Shown: piece after piece, positions 17,897 through 25,795 of the stretch
Layout of the letters: every line of letters begins with the position of its first letter
Numbering within the stretch: position 1 is the first letter of the stretch
NCBI RefSeq assembly: GCF_004343605.1
Contig: NZ_POSF01000020.1
Span: 59,451 to 123,450 of the forward strand
Reading direction: 5' to 3'
DNA: 64,000 nt
DNA from: Dehalobacter sp. 12DCB1
Lineage (GTDB): Bacteria > Bacillota > Desulfitobacteriia > Desulfitobacteriales > Syntrophobotulaceae
Program-made: the position numbers and the translations under genes
Notes under the pieces: generated by a model
Database searches by the model: none
What the model saw: the letters and a program-made list of their open reading frames with translations, nothing else
Told to the model about the DNA's origin: nothing

Positions 17897-18433
17897 TTAA
17901 TGAACGATTTTTGCAATTTTGGGAAGCCAGTTTCTTTGGAGCATCAGCTGCTCCAACTGGTAAGCCCAATCAAATCCAATGTTTAGTTCCTTGCGGAGAC
18001 GATTCCCAATTTCCAGGTGATAGCTTTGATTGATGGCTGTCAATAAGGCCATTTGGCTGGAAGCGCTCATTTCCAGCAGCAGCAGCGCAATTTCCATATC
18101 ACTGAAGTGTAAGCGGTCTGGTATGTCCTGGTATTCTTCCAGGGACCGTTCGGGAAACTGTATGGTTGGCAGCGTGACATCCTCGGATTGTAAAAAATCC
18201 TCACTCATTTTGACAGTTCTTTCTACCAATGCATCCAGTGCATCTTTAAGCAGTATTCTGAGTTCAGGATCTTTAGCATGATTATACAGAATAGTAATAA
18301 CTGAGGCTTGAAAACGCCCCATCAAAACAATCTGATACTGCAAACCTGCCTCAATATAATTAGCAGGTTCGTGATCCATCATATTTTGAACAATGGAATG
18401 GCTCTTGGCGGTCGCTTTTTCCAGAATATTCAT
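17897..18433 (-). CDS. DUF3231-type protein (spore coat F/bacterioferritin-like fold)
   Basis: This 178-residue helical protein starts MNILEKATAKSHSIVQNMMDHEPANYIEAG. It resembles DUF3231 proteins, which are four-helix bundle relatives of coat protein CotF. The start is the ATG at 18433 with TCCTCCT (AGGAGGA on the minus strand) 7 bases away; the frame runs open to 18547 but lacks a start signal there. A spore role is inferred from family and neighbourhood. Confidence 0.65.
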   Translation of the reverse strand: MNILEKATAKSHSIVQNMMDHEPANYIEAGLQYQIVLMGRFQASVITILYNHAKDPELRILLKDALDALVERTVKMSEDFLQSEDVTLPTIQFPERSLEEYQDIPDRLHFSDMEIALLLLEMSASSQMALLTAINQSYHLEIGNRLRKELNIGFDWAYQLEQLMLQRNWLPKIAKIVH

Positions 18434-18561
18434 CGTTAAATCCTCCTTTTTATATAGTAGGTTTAACGATTTATCTGTTTTTATGCTTGAAAACAATAAA
18501 TGCCGGGAAAAGTATATGATACTAAACAAACACTGCAACACTTGCAATGTTTGTTTTCTAA

Positions 18562-18637
18562 TGGTGCGCCCGGCAGGATTTGAACCTGCGACCTCCGGCC
18601 TCGGAAACCGTCACTCTATCCCCTGAGCTACGAGCGC
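18562..18637 (-). tRNA. tRNA-Arg (anticodon CCG)
   Basis: Read on the minus strand this is a 76-base cloverleaf with encoded CCA. The acceptor stem GCGCTCG pairs with CGGGCGC, the D arm is GCTC/GAGT, the anticodon loop TTCCGAG holds CCG (codon CGG), and the T arm is GCAGG TTCAAAT CCTGC. One pair of the anticodon stem (27-43) is A-G, a mismatch. No other tRNA lies nearby. Confidence 0.93.
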
Positions 18638-18756
18638 AATAAAACCGCTACATTACTTTACTAAATAGAATTCTTTTTGTCAAGAATAATGTTAAAGAAA
18701 GCTTGGTACAAATTGTCGGAGAGAGCTTGGATGACTAGCTTAATTTGAGGTAAAAC

Positions 18757-19614
18757 ATGAACCTAAAAAAAATACCATGGCATTTTTTCAAAAGATTTTT
18801 TGGAATCATTATAGGTACAGTGATTGTAGCTGTCAGCATTAATACATTGATCCTGCCTAACCAAATTGCTGACGGCGGAGTAACCGGAATCGCGATTCTG
18901 TTGCATTACCTGTTTCAATGGAATATTAGTATTCTGGTGGCACTTCTGAATATTCCATTATTCATTCTCGGTTACAAGTCAGTCGGCAGACAATTGTTTT
19001 ATTGGAGTATACTTGGTGTGGGGACATTATCTGCTGCGCTGAAGTTTACAGATGTTTTGTCTCCGATAACAACAGATACGCTGTTGGCCTCTATTTTCGG
19101 GGGCGTCGTATCCGGTATCGGAATGGGCATCATCTTTCGCTGTCGCGGTTCATTAGGCGGTACCGATATCCTGGCGATCGTGTTGAATAAAAGAATCCAA
19201 TTTAGTGTCGGACAGATCATCTTAATTCTCGACGCGGTTGTCTTTATCGGAGCTGCACTGATCTTTAGCCCGGAAATGGCCATGTATGCGATGATTTATA
19301 TGTTTATCGCTACCAAAGTGATAGATCTCGTCCAGGTTGGGTTGGATTATTCCAAAAGTGTTATGGTCGTCACAGAAAAGCCGGACAAGATTGCTGAGGA
19401 TATTATCCATCTCGTCGGCAGAGGCGTAACGTATCTTCAAGCTGAAGGGGCTTATTCGCGCTTTCAAAAGAGAGTGGTCTACAGTATCGTAAATAGAGCA
19501 CAGTTGACCCAGGTCAAAGAAATCGTCCACAAATATGACCCGGATGCTTTTGTGGCCATCGGCGATGTTTCCGAAGTCGTTGGCGAAGGGTTCCAAAGTT
19601 GGAAAGGGCATTAA
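18757..19614 (+). CDS. YitT-family membrane protein
   Basis: This 285-residue protein has an N-terminal membrane domain of about six helices (DUF161: LPNQIADGGVTGIAILLHYL; RCRGSLGGTDILAIVLN) and a C-terminal soluble DUF2179 domain (VTEKPDKIAEDIIHLVGRGV; YDPDAFVAIGDVSEVVGEGF). YitT proteins are common in Firmicutes and have no firmly proven function; transport is suspected. It starts at ATG with GAGGT upstream, and the end is followed immediately by repeat elements. Confidence 0.9.
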   Translation: MNLKKIPWHFFKRFFGIIIGTVIVAVSINTLILPNQIADGGVTGIAILLHYLFQWNISILVALLNIPLFILGYKSVGRQLFYWSILGVGTLSAALKFTDVLSPITTDTLLASIFGGVVSGIGMGIIFRCRGSLGGTDILAIVLNKRIQFSVGQIILILDAVVFIGAALIFSPEMAMYAMIYMFIATKVIDLVQVGLDYSKSVMVVTEKPDKIAEDIIHLVGRGVTYLQAEGAYSRFQKRVVYSIVNRAQLTQVKEIVHKYDPDAFVAIGDVSEVVGEGFQSWKGH

Positions 19615-19672
19615 TAGATCGATTCGTACATCCCGTTTTCGAATAAAGGTAGATATTAGTTTACTCGGGTTA

Positions 19673-19829
19673 GTCTCCATAATGGATGGCCGCTTTCGGC
19701 TGTTGTGCCATCCGTGGCACGTCGCTCCTTGCCATCCATGGCATCGCGACATTAGGCCATCCGTGGCCGTCAAAAAGTCGCGCTGCGCAATCCATGCTCC
19801 GCTTGGCGCCGGCCATCCATTACGGAGAC
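19673..19829. repeat. Full-length dispersed hairpin element (MITE-like), copy A
   Basis: This 157-base element has terminal inverted repeats GTCTCCATAATGGATGGCC and GGCCATCCATTACGGAGAC (18 of 19 complementary). Inside are mini-hairpins with four-base loops at 19706-19719 (TGCCA/TGGCA), 19730-19743 (TGCCA/TGGCA) and 19755-19768 (GGCCA/TGGCC). It aligns end to end with the copy at 33446-33601. Spurious frames here carry the translated repeats and are not genes. No transposase is present. Confidence 0.85.
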
Positions 19830-19949
19830 CTAGTCTGGAGTCATGGAAGTGTCTTTTGGAGCTAGCATCAATTTCGGATCGTTATTCTAGTAAAACGTTC
19901 TTAAAATAGCCCGCTCAAATAATGGGCTACATTATTGCACGCAGACTAG
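19830..19949. repeat. Second short inverted-repeat element next to copy A
   Basis: The stretch is bounded by CTAGTCTG (19830-19837) and CAGACTAG (19942-19949). Its right end GCACGCAGACTAGCCCT resembles the right end of the 33446-33601 element. Inside is a hairpin AGCCC/GGGCT. It appears to be a diverged relative inserted beside copy A. Together the two fill the 420-base gap between yitT and pdaB; nothing else is seen in it. Confidence 0.5.
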
Positions 19950-20032
19950 CCCTGGCATAATAGCCTTTTAATATAAAGGGGGTTATGTCGACAGAATTAG
20001 TGAGTAAATTGAGAACGCGATACAAGTGCTCA

Positions 20033-20797
20033 TTACAGGCTCGAACCAGGCGGCCAGCTCTCCTGGGCATTGCTAAGCAGCTTGCCGACCGTCACAATTT
20101 CATAGTTCTTCTCTTTGAGCATTTTCAAAACAGTGGGGAGTGCCTCGGGCGTATCCGGCGCGGAATCAGAAGCGTGGAAGAGGATAATGTCGCCGGGGGA
20201 GGCTCCTTTATTTTTGGAGCGTCCGTTCATCACATAATTGATGATTGCGTCGGCTCCGGGCCTTTTCCAGTCCAGGGAGTCTACACTCCATTGGATGACT
20301 TTGTAGCCTCTCTTGTTTGCAACCGAGATGACCTGGTTGTCATAAGCCCCGTTCGGAGCGCGCAGCAGAGTAATTTTTTGGCCGCTTAAACGTTCCAGGA
20401 CTTCTTTGGAAGTATCGAGCTCTTTCATGAGAATATCAGCTGTCATGGTGTTTAAATCAACATGACGCCGCCCGTGGGAGCCAATTTCGTGGCCGTCTGC
20501 GGCAATTTGCTTGACTAACTCTGATTTTATTTCAGCCCATGGAGATGAAAGAAAGAAAGTGGCCTTGATATTTTCTTTTTTTAGGATATCCAAAATCGGC
20601 TGCACATTTTCTTCGCCCCAGCTGATATCAAAAGTAAGCGCAACCTGCTTCGTTTCGGTCTTGACGGAGTAAATCGGCTTTAAATTTCCGGTAATAACGG
20701 ATATAGCTTGCTCTTTGTTTACGGCCAAAACCGCAATTAGCATCAGCATCACGATCCCCACCGCCAACTTTTTCCTGTTCACCACAAAGACGTTCAT
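20033..20797 (-). CDS. PdaB-like polysaccharide deacetylase (sporulation type)
   Basis: This 254-residue NodB-fold protein has an N-terminal membrane anchor or signal (LAVGIVMLMLIAVLAV). The catalytic motifs are TFDISWGEEN (PdaB-type version of TFDDG), SHGRRHVDLN (metal-binding His pair), LRAPNGAYDN and ILFHASD. PdaB is needed for spore cortex maintenance in Bacillus. It acts outside the cytoplasmic membrane. GGGGGG lies 7 bases before the ATG. It is the leftmost gene of a leftward pair, with a terminator between it and the preceding gene. Confidence 0.88.
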   Translation of the reverse strand: MNVFVVNRKKLAVGIVMLMLIAVLAVNKEQAISVITGNLKPIYSVKTETKQVALTFDISWGEENVQPILDILKKENIKATFFLSSPWAEIKSELVKQIAADGHEIGSHGRRHVDLNTMTADILMKELDTSKEVLERLSGQKITLLRAPNGAYDNQVISVANKRGYKVIQWSVDSLDWKRPGADAIINYVMNGRSKNKGASPGDIILFHASDSAPDTPEALPTVLKMLKEKNYEIVTVGKLLSNAQESWPPGSSL

Positions 20798-20849
20798 TGT
20801 TTATCCCCCCTTAGAACCATGCTTATTCCGGGGGGGCGTAAATCATGAT

Positions 20850-20887
20850 AAATATAAAAATGGAAGCGTCGATAAAGATGCCTCCAT
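20850..20887 (-). terminator. Intrinsic terminator for the leftward small membrane gene
   Basis: On the minus strand ATGGAGGC (20887-20880) pairs with GCTTCCAT (20867-20860), one pair being G-U, followed by TTTTATATT. The G-U pair works only in the minus-strand RNA, which fits the gene ending at 20941. Confidence 0.75.
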
Positions 20888-20940
20888 TCAGCATTTAAAG
20901 TTCAGATAGCCAATATTGTCCGCCATGCATCGCGGTGGTA

Positions 20941-21192
20941 TTACTTGGGCCAGCGGACCCCAAAAATGATTTCCAACAGATCAATCTTAAAAATGATTCT
21001 GAGGAGAAGGTGCAATACCAATAAAGAAATAAAAATGACTACAGCAACCTTGATGATCCAAAAGCCGATACTCAAGATGATGGCGAGCAGCGGTTTTAAA
21101 ATCAGGTAGGCTAGATAAATGCAGAGTATAAAAATCAGAATTTTAGCTATGATCCATAGAATATTTTGTGAAGATGGGTCTTTGGTGCTCAT
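20941..21192 (-). CDS. Small membrane protein, 83 residues
   Basis: This short protein has two long hydrophobic segments (ILWIIAKILIFILCIYLAYL and a second near residues 40-65) and a short basic C-terminus ending GVRWPK. I do not recognise the family. I chose the ATG at 21192 with AGGAGGG 7 bases upstream; the frame to 21255 has no site. It runs in the same direction as pdaB but is separated from it by a terminator. Confidence 0.6.
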   Translation of the reverse strand: MSTKDPSSQNILWIIAKILIFILCIYLAYLILKPLLAIILSIGFWIIKVAVVIFISLLVLHLLLRIIFKIDLLEIIFGVRWPK

Positions 21193-21322
21193 TACAATCC
21201 CTCCTGCAGGATAATTTACTTCATTGTTTTCAATGATAAGAGCAAAAACATTCATTGCACTGGTTTGCTCCGTTAGATTTAGTATAGCATATTATAGACC
21301 AAATGAAGTTGCTCGAACTCAT

Positions 21323-21382
21323 ATATTATGAAGAAAATTCAGATATTGTAAAGAAAATTCGTATATTATAAAGAAAATTCGG
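21323..21382. repeat. Three tandem 20-bp repeats before a TPR gene
   Basis: Three adjacent units of exactly 20 bases start at 21323, 21343 and 21363. They share the core ATATT-TA/TG-AAGAAAATTC with two to three differences per pair. The third unit runs directly into the GGGAGG ribosome binding site of the next gene, so the repeats lie in its promoter or 5' leader. See findings. Confidence 0.85.
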
Positions 21383-21392
21383 GAGGGATACC

Positions 21393-22673
21393 ATGGATAC
21401 CACACTGGAAATATGGAGGAAGTATCTTGAGAATGGAATCAAATGCTTGGGTGACGGAAAAACTGAAGAAGCTGAAAAAAATCTGCAGATAAGCCTTCTT
21501 AAGGCTGAAGCGCTGGAACTGCCGATAATCGTTGCTTTTTCTCAGCGTTTGCTCGCAACGGTTCAGGTGAAAAATAACAAATTAGATGAAGCCGAGGCTG
21601 GATTTCGAAGGGCACTGGCCTGCTGCAAACAGCTGAATAACAATAAAGGGATTGCTGAAGCCAGGGCCGGACTAGCCAGCGTTTATTTCAACCAGGGGAA
21701 GAATGCCAAAGCCATTTATTTATATAAGCAGGCTATCAGGGACTATCCGAGAGAAGCATCACCCCTGCGTTTGGCGGCCTTGTACTCTGATCTGGGCCAG
21801 GTTTATACAAAAATAAAAGAGTGGCAGGCTGCAGGAGAGTCTTTTCTGCATGCCGAAAATCTCTGCCGGGAACACGGTTATCTAAATGGGGAGGCAGATA
21901 TCAGCCTCTGTTTGGGAGAAATCTATTACAGTCAGGCGCAGAAAATTGCTGCGCAGGGGAAATTTTACTATGCCGCCAAGATCTACGCCATGTTAGGCGA
22001 ACAGGTTTCACTGGCTAATGCGCTGCAATATATCGCCTTCTTGTACTTTGAAAAAAATAGGCTGCCGGAAGCCCTGCTTTTACAACAGAGAGTTGTCGCG
22101 CTGTATTTGAAAAACGGCCGTGATCCTGAAATCAGTGAAAGTTATTTCATGTTAAGTAATCTTCTCCAATGTTCGAAACTACTGGATGAAGCAATCAGCA
22201 GTCTTGAGTTGTCCCTTCAATACCATCAAGGAAGCGAATTCGGCTTTGCTGTGCGCTATTACAGTCTGGCCATCCTGTTGATTAAGAAACAGGATTATTC
22301 GGAGGCAAAAAAACAATATCTAGAAGCCCTAAAGTACTTTCAGTTCTTTGGTGACAGCTCCAAGATCGGCGAAATCAGTGAGGAATTAACATATCTTGTC
22401 CGCTACGAGGATACTTTGTTTCAGGAGAATCTGTACAAACTGCTCGGCAAAAGGTTTTATGATGAGCCGGAACTGCCAAAAGGAGAAGCGATGTTAAAGC
22501 TTGCTAATCTTTTGATGAAAAAAGGCAAAAATATGGAAGCGCTGCGCTGCGGTTGGATCGCACTGGTGTGCGCCAGGTCCCTGCAGGATGAAACTAAAGA
22601 AATTGAGCTGCTGATTCAAGATTTGTCCCAAACCATCAGATATGAGAAAAAAACCTCTCGGCCTTATCGGTAA
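21393..22673 (+). CDS. Tetratricopeptide repeat protein, 426 residues
   Basis: This all-helical protein is built of about nine TPR units, for example the one at about residues 84-110 (GIAEARAGLASVYFNQGKNA). It has no enzyme domain, signal peptide or DNA-binding motif. TPR arrays bind partner proteins; in Firmicutes similar proteins serve as regulators (Rap-like) or scaffolds. Resemblance to Rap phosphatases is only general. The start ATG has GGGAGGG upstream, directly after the 20-bp repeats. Confidence 0.8.
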   Translation: MDTTLEIWRKYLENGIKCLGDGKTEEAEKNLQISLLKAEALELPIIVAFSQRLLATVQVKNNKLDEAEAGFRRALACCKQLNNNKGIAEARAGLASVYFNQGKNAKAIYLYKQAIRDYPREASPLRLAALYSDLGQVYTKIKEWQAAGESFLHAENLCREHGYLNGEADISLCLGEIYYSQAQKIAAQGKFYYAAKIYAMLGEQVSLANALQYIAFLYFEKNRLPEALLLQQRVVALYLKNGRDPEISESYFMLSNLLQCSKLLDEAISSLELSLQYHQGSEFGFAVRYYSLAILLIKKQDYSEAKKQYLEALKYFQFFGDSSKIGEISEELTYLVRYEDTLFQENLYKLLGKRFYDEPELPKGEAMLKLANLLMKKGKNMEALRCGWIALVCARSLQDETKEIELLIQDLSQTIRYEKKTSRPYR

Positions 22674-22761
22674 AACAAAAATTATACTTTCAAAAGGACT
22701 GTGAAAAAAATTGGGAATAGGTTAGAATAGGTTATAAGCCAAAATAAGGTGGAGATGTTCC

Positions 22762-23289
22762 TTGAATCATAATGATCAGGTTCTGCTTGAAAGCTTTGAA
22801 CGGATTTATTTTCTTTTAGAAAAAGAAGCCCAAAATTTAACGGAGATCAAATCAGCTTATGCCGAAAAAATTCGCCAGTGGGAGGATGAGATCAAAGCGT
22901 ATGCGATGATGATAGAGGAAATCTCCGTTCCGGCCAGGTTTATTCTTGAGCATATCCTGTCCCTGAAATTTAAGTCCGGTCAGATGGCAGTTGAAGCTGA
23001 GAATATTACCCAGGGCTTTTCAGGAATAGGGGACATCCATGTGGAAAAGTTCGGAATTATCAAAATCTCCACTGGAAATTTACAGCTTAGCTGGCGCGAT
23101 GAACTGTATAATTACTTATTTTATCCTGATAAGGTGGAATTGCGGACAAACGACGAAAGGACGACGATTAAACTGTTCTTTTCCCAGCAATTTGACGCGA
23201 AGGATATTCAAAGGTTTTCTGCGGTTACGGAAAGCCGTCAGCTGTTATATATTCACCCAGCATTGGAAAAGTATTTAGTACTAGAATAA
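22762..23289 (+). CDS. Hypothetical protein, 175 residues
   Basis: I do not recognise this protein. The first 60 residues look like a helical coiled coil (FERIYFLLEKEAQNLTEIKS), the rest is mixed alpha/beta. It begins at a TTG with GGTGGAG 7 bases upstream, and its stop lies 30 bases before glnA, so the two may be co-transcribed. No membrane segment or catalytic motif is seen. Confidence 0.62.
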   Translation: MNHNDQVLLESFERIYFLLEKEAQNLTEIKSAYAEKIRQWEDEIKAYAMMIEEISVPARFILEHILSLKFKSGQMAVEAENITQGFSGIGDIHVEKFGIIKISTGNLQLSWRDELYNYLFYPDKVELRTNDERTTIKLFFSQQFDAKDIQRFSAVTESRQLLYIHPALEKYLVLE

Positions 23290-23319
23290 AAAATTTAAAG
23301 AATTGGAGAGTGCTAAGGT

Positions 23320-24648
23320 TTGAATTATACGAAAGAAGATGTCTTACGAGAGGCGTATGAAAAAGGCGTAAAATTCATGAGACTCCAGTTTACCGATATT
23401 TTCGGAGTATTAAAGAATGTCTCTATTCCGGTAGAACAACTTGAGAAAGCCCTGGACGGAGAAATGATGTTTGACGGTTCTTCTATTGAAGGCTTTGTGC
23501 GTATTGAGGAGTCGGACATGTACCTGAGGCCCGACCCCGACACATTTGTCGTCTTCCCGTGGAGGCCTGCTGAAGGCGGGGTAGCGAGACTCATCTGTGA
23601 TGTTTATAATCCTGACGGGACGCCATTCAACGGTTGTCCGCGCAATACACTAAAAAAAGTACTGGCAGAAGCCTCAGAAATGGGTTTCAAATGCTACATA
23701 GGACCAGAGCTGGAATTTTTCCTGTTCCATGTCGACACGGAGGGCAGACCGACCCTGATTACCCATGATAAAGCAGGTTATTTTGACATGACACCGGTTG
23801 ATCTAGGGGAGAGTGCCAGAAGAGATATGGTTCTGGCGCTGGAGCAGATGAATTTTGAAATTGAAGCCTCCCATCATGAAGTTGCTCCCGGACAGCATGA
23901 GATTGACTTCAAATATGCCGATGCCTTGGAAATGGCTGATAAAATGGTCACCTTCAGATTTGTCGTCCGGACGATTGCCCAACGGCACGGACTGCATGCG
24001 ACATTTATGCCGAAACCGATCTTTGGAATCAATGGTTCCGGAATGCATGTCAACCAGTCTTTATTCAAAAATGGCAAAAACCTTTTCTATGATCTGGAAG
24101 GACCAATGAACCTTTCGAGCGAAGCGTATCATTATATTGCCGGTATTATGGAACATGCCAAGGCTTTTACGGCGATCACCAATCCTACGGTCAATTCGTA
24201 CAAAAGGCTCGTTCCGGGCTATGAAGCACCTTGCTATATTGCCTGGTCGGGCCGCAACCGGAGTCCGCTGATACGTATTCCGGCCAAGAGGGGTTCTTCA
24301 ACCCGTATTGAGTTAAGAAGCCCGGATCCTTCCTGCAATCCTTATCTGGCTTTAGCGGTCCAGATTAAGGCCGGACTGGATGGGATCAAACGGAAACTTA
24401 ACCCGCCCGAAGCCGTTGATTTGAATATTTTTGCCATGGATGACAGGCAAAGAAAAGAGATGGGGATTGACTCACTTCCCGGAGACCTCAAAGAGGCTTT
24501 AACGCTATTAAGCAATGATGAAGTCATCAAAGATGCCCTCGGTGAGCACATCTATTCCCGATTTGTTGCAGCAAAGACCGAAGAATATGACAGCTTCCGC
24601 ATCGCCGTGCATAAATGGGAAATTGAGAGATATCTGGAAATATATTAG
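23320..24648 (+). CDS. glnA: Glutamine synthetase, type I
   Basis: This 442-residue dodecameric enzyme forms glutamine from glutamate, ammonia and ATP. It shows the N-terminal beta-grasp domain ([17 protein letters not shown]), [17 protein letters not shown] (the Asp latch and metal site), [10 protein letters not shown], the ATP-binding [20 protein letters not shown], and [20 protein letters not shown]. The length fits the Bacillus-type GSI-alpha subgroup, which lacks the adenylylation loop and is feedback-inhibited. It starts at TTG; GGAG lies 11 bases upstream. No glnR/glnK is adjacent. Confidence 0.97.
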   Translation: MNYTKEDVLREAYEKGVKFMRLQFTDIFGVLKNVSIPVEQLEKALDGEMMFDGSSIEGFVRIEESDMYLRPDPDTFVVFPWRPAEGGVARLICDVYNPDGTPFNGCPRNTLKKVLAEASEMGFKCYIGPELEFFLFHVDTEGRPTLITHDKAGYFDMTPVDLGESARRDMVLALEQMNFEIEASHHEVAPGQHEIDFKYADALEMADKMVTFRFVVRTIAQRHGLHATFMPKPIFGINGSGMHVNQSLFKNGKNLFYDLEGPMNLSSEAYHYIAGIMEHAKAFTAITNPTVNSYKRLVPGYEAPCYIAWSGRNRSPLIRIPAKRGSSTRIELRSPDPSCNPYLALAVQIKAGLDGIKRKLNPPEAVDLNIFAMDDRQRKEMGIDSLPGDLKEALTLLSNDEVIKDALGEHIYSRFVAAKTEEYDSFRIAVHKWEIERYLEIY

Positions 24649-24692
24649 GCCAAAGCACGCGTAATGATAGATGGCTGAAATTGTCAATCTAG

Positions 24693-24730
24693 ACAAGGGT
24701 TAGGGGTATATTCCTTAACCCTTGTTCTTC
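24693..24730 (+). terminator. Intrinsic terminator after glnA
   Basis: ACAAGGGTTAGG (24693-24704) pairs with CCTTAACCCTTGT (24713-24725), followed by TCTTCCC. The stem is long but the T tract weak. Confidence 0.7.
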
Positions 24731-24820
24731 CCTAGGACCGTGTTCTCGAATTATGTTAGGACAAACATTAACATGAAAAATACAGTGAGTAAGTTATCTG
24801 CGCAGGGGGTATTCTAAACA

Positions 24821-25795
24821 GTGTTTATCAGCCAATTCAATCAATTAGCTTTTCAATATATAGAGAATTATGAAGTACAAAAGGCGCCCCCGGTTACGAT
24901 AATTGCCGGTCAGGAAGGATTGGGCAAGACTCAGCTATTGAATTGTATCCTGCAAAAAATGGAACCACAAAAGGTGAAGACTGTCCTGATTGATGCGGAT
25001 AAATTCTCGAAGAAATTTGCATTTGCGGCCCAAAGCGGCAGTCTTAACGGCTTTCGCGGTTCTATGCGTTCCAATGACCTTTTCCTGTTGGATAATATTA
25101 ATGTGCTGCAAGGAAAAAAGAAAACACTTGAAGAACTGTTCCATACCGTAGATACCATTCTGGCGCAAGGTGGAAAGACGGTCATTACATATCAAGGCAG
25201 TACACTCAACTTTGACTTTTTAAATCAGCGGTTTGCATCAAGGCTTAAAAGCGGGTTTTTCCTTTATTTAAAGGATCCGGCAGCTGAAGAGCTCGAGCAT
25301 TTCATCGCGTATCGTCTGACCGGGGACTTGTTTCAGGAGATCCGGCCCTGCCTGCCGGCACTTCTTTCCGAAATTAAAAATATGAAGCAGGCTATAAAAA
25401 TTGCTGAACAGTTGAAAAAAGACATTCAGCCGGCAAACTTTGCAGATGAGAAAATCCGCGTGCCTCAGTCCGAAAAATTATTTCACCTTCCCGGCATCGG
25501 AGAACAGGCTGATCTCGTCGTTTCTATCGTTTGTGAATGCTGCGGTCTGGAAAAAAACAAAGTCCTGGGTAGCACGAAAAAAGGGGAGATTGTGGAAGCA
25601 AGGCAGATGGTGTATCTCCTGCTGCATGAGATATTTCAGTATTCCTATCGCGATATTGCGTCCTACTTTCGAAAAAACACCGGAAGTCTGACAAACCAGT
25701 CCGAAAAGATACGGGAGAGTAAAAAGGTGTTGTTTGAAACTTTATGTAAAAAACTGTATAATGCTGAAAAGGAGAGATCTTATGGGCACGGATAG
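24821..25795 (+). CDS. Diverged DnaA paralogue (AAA+ plus domain IV-like)
   Basis: This 324-residue protein aligns with domains III and IV of the replication initiator DnaA. Walker A is IIAGQEGLGKTQLL (residues 30-37). The Walker B region is DLFLLDNINVLQGKK (DN instead of DD), followed by EELFHTVDTIL and a box VII arginine region QRFASRLKSG. The C-terminal part GEIVEARQMVYLLLHEI resembles the domain IV entry helix. However, the DnaA-box recognition signature DHTTVIHA is replaced by NTGSLTNQ (286-293), and domains I-II are absent. It may regulate replication or transcription like Hda; binding to DnaA boxes seems unlikely. GTG start; it overlaps pfkA by 14 bases. Confidence 0.75.
   Translation: MFISQFNQLAFQYIENYEVQKAPPVTIIAGQEGLGKTQLLNCILQKMEPQKVKTVLIDADKFSKKFAFAAQSGSLNGFRGSMRSNDLFLLDNINVLQGKKKTLEELFHTVDTILAQGGKTVITYQGSTLNFDFLNQRFASRLKSGFFLYLKDPAAEELEHFIAYRLTGDLFQEIRPCLPALLSEIKNMKQAIKIAEQLKKDIQPANFADEKIRVPQSEKLFHLPGIGEQADLVVSIVCECCGLEKNKVLGSTKKGEIVEARQMVYLLLHEIFQYSYRDIASYFRKNTGSLTNQSEKIRESKKVLFETLCKKLYNAEKERSYGHG

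Noticed and set aside
19222..19909. Frames over yitT and the adjacent repeats (minus 183 and plus 124 codons)
   Set aside because: They translate the hairpin repeats (recurring CHPWH) and the opposite strand of yitT; no ribosome binding site.
20033..20389. Plus-strand 134-codon frame opposite pdaB
   Set aside because: Antisense to conserved deacetylase motifs; a shadow frame.
21323..21382. CRISPR array
   Set aside because: The three 20-bp units abut with no spacers and there are no cas genes.
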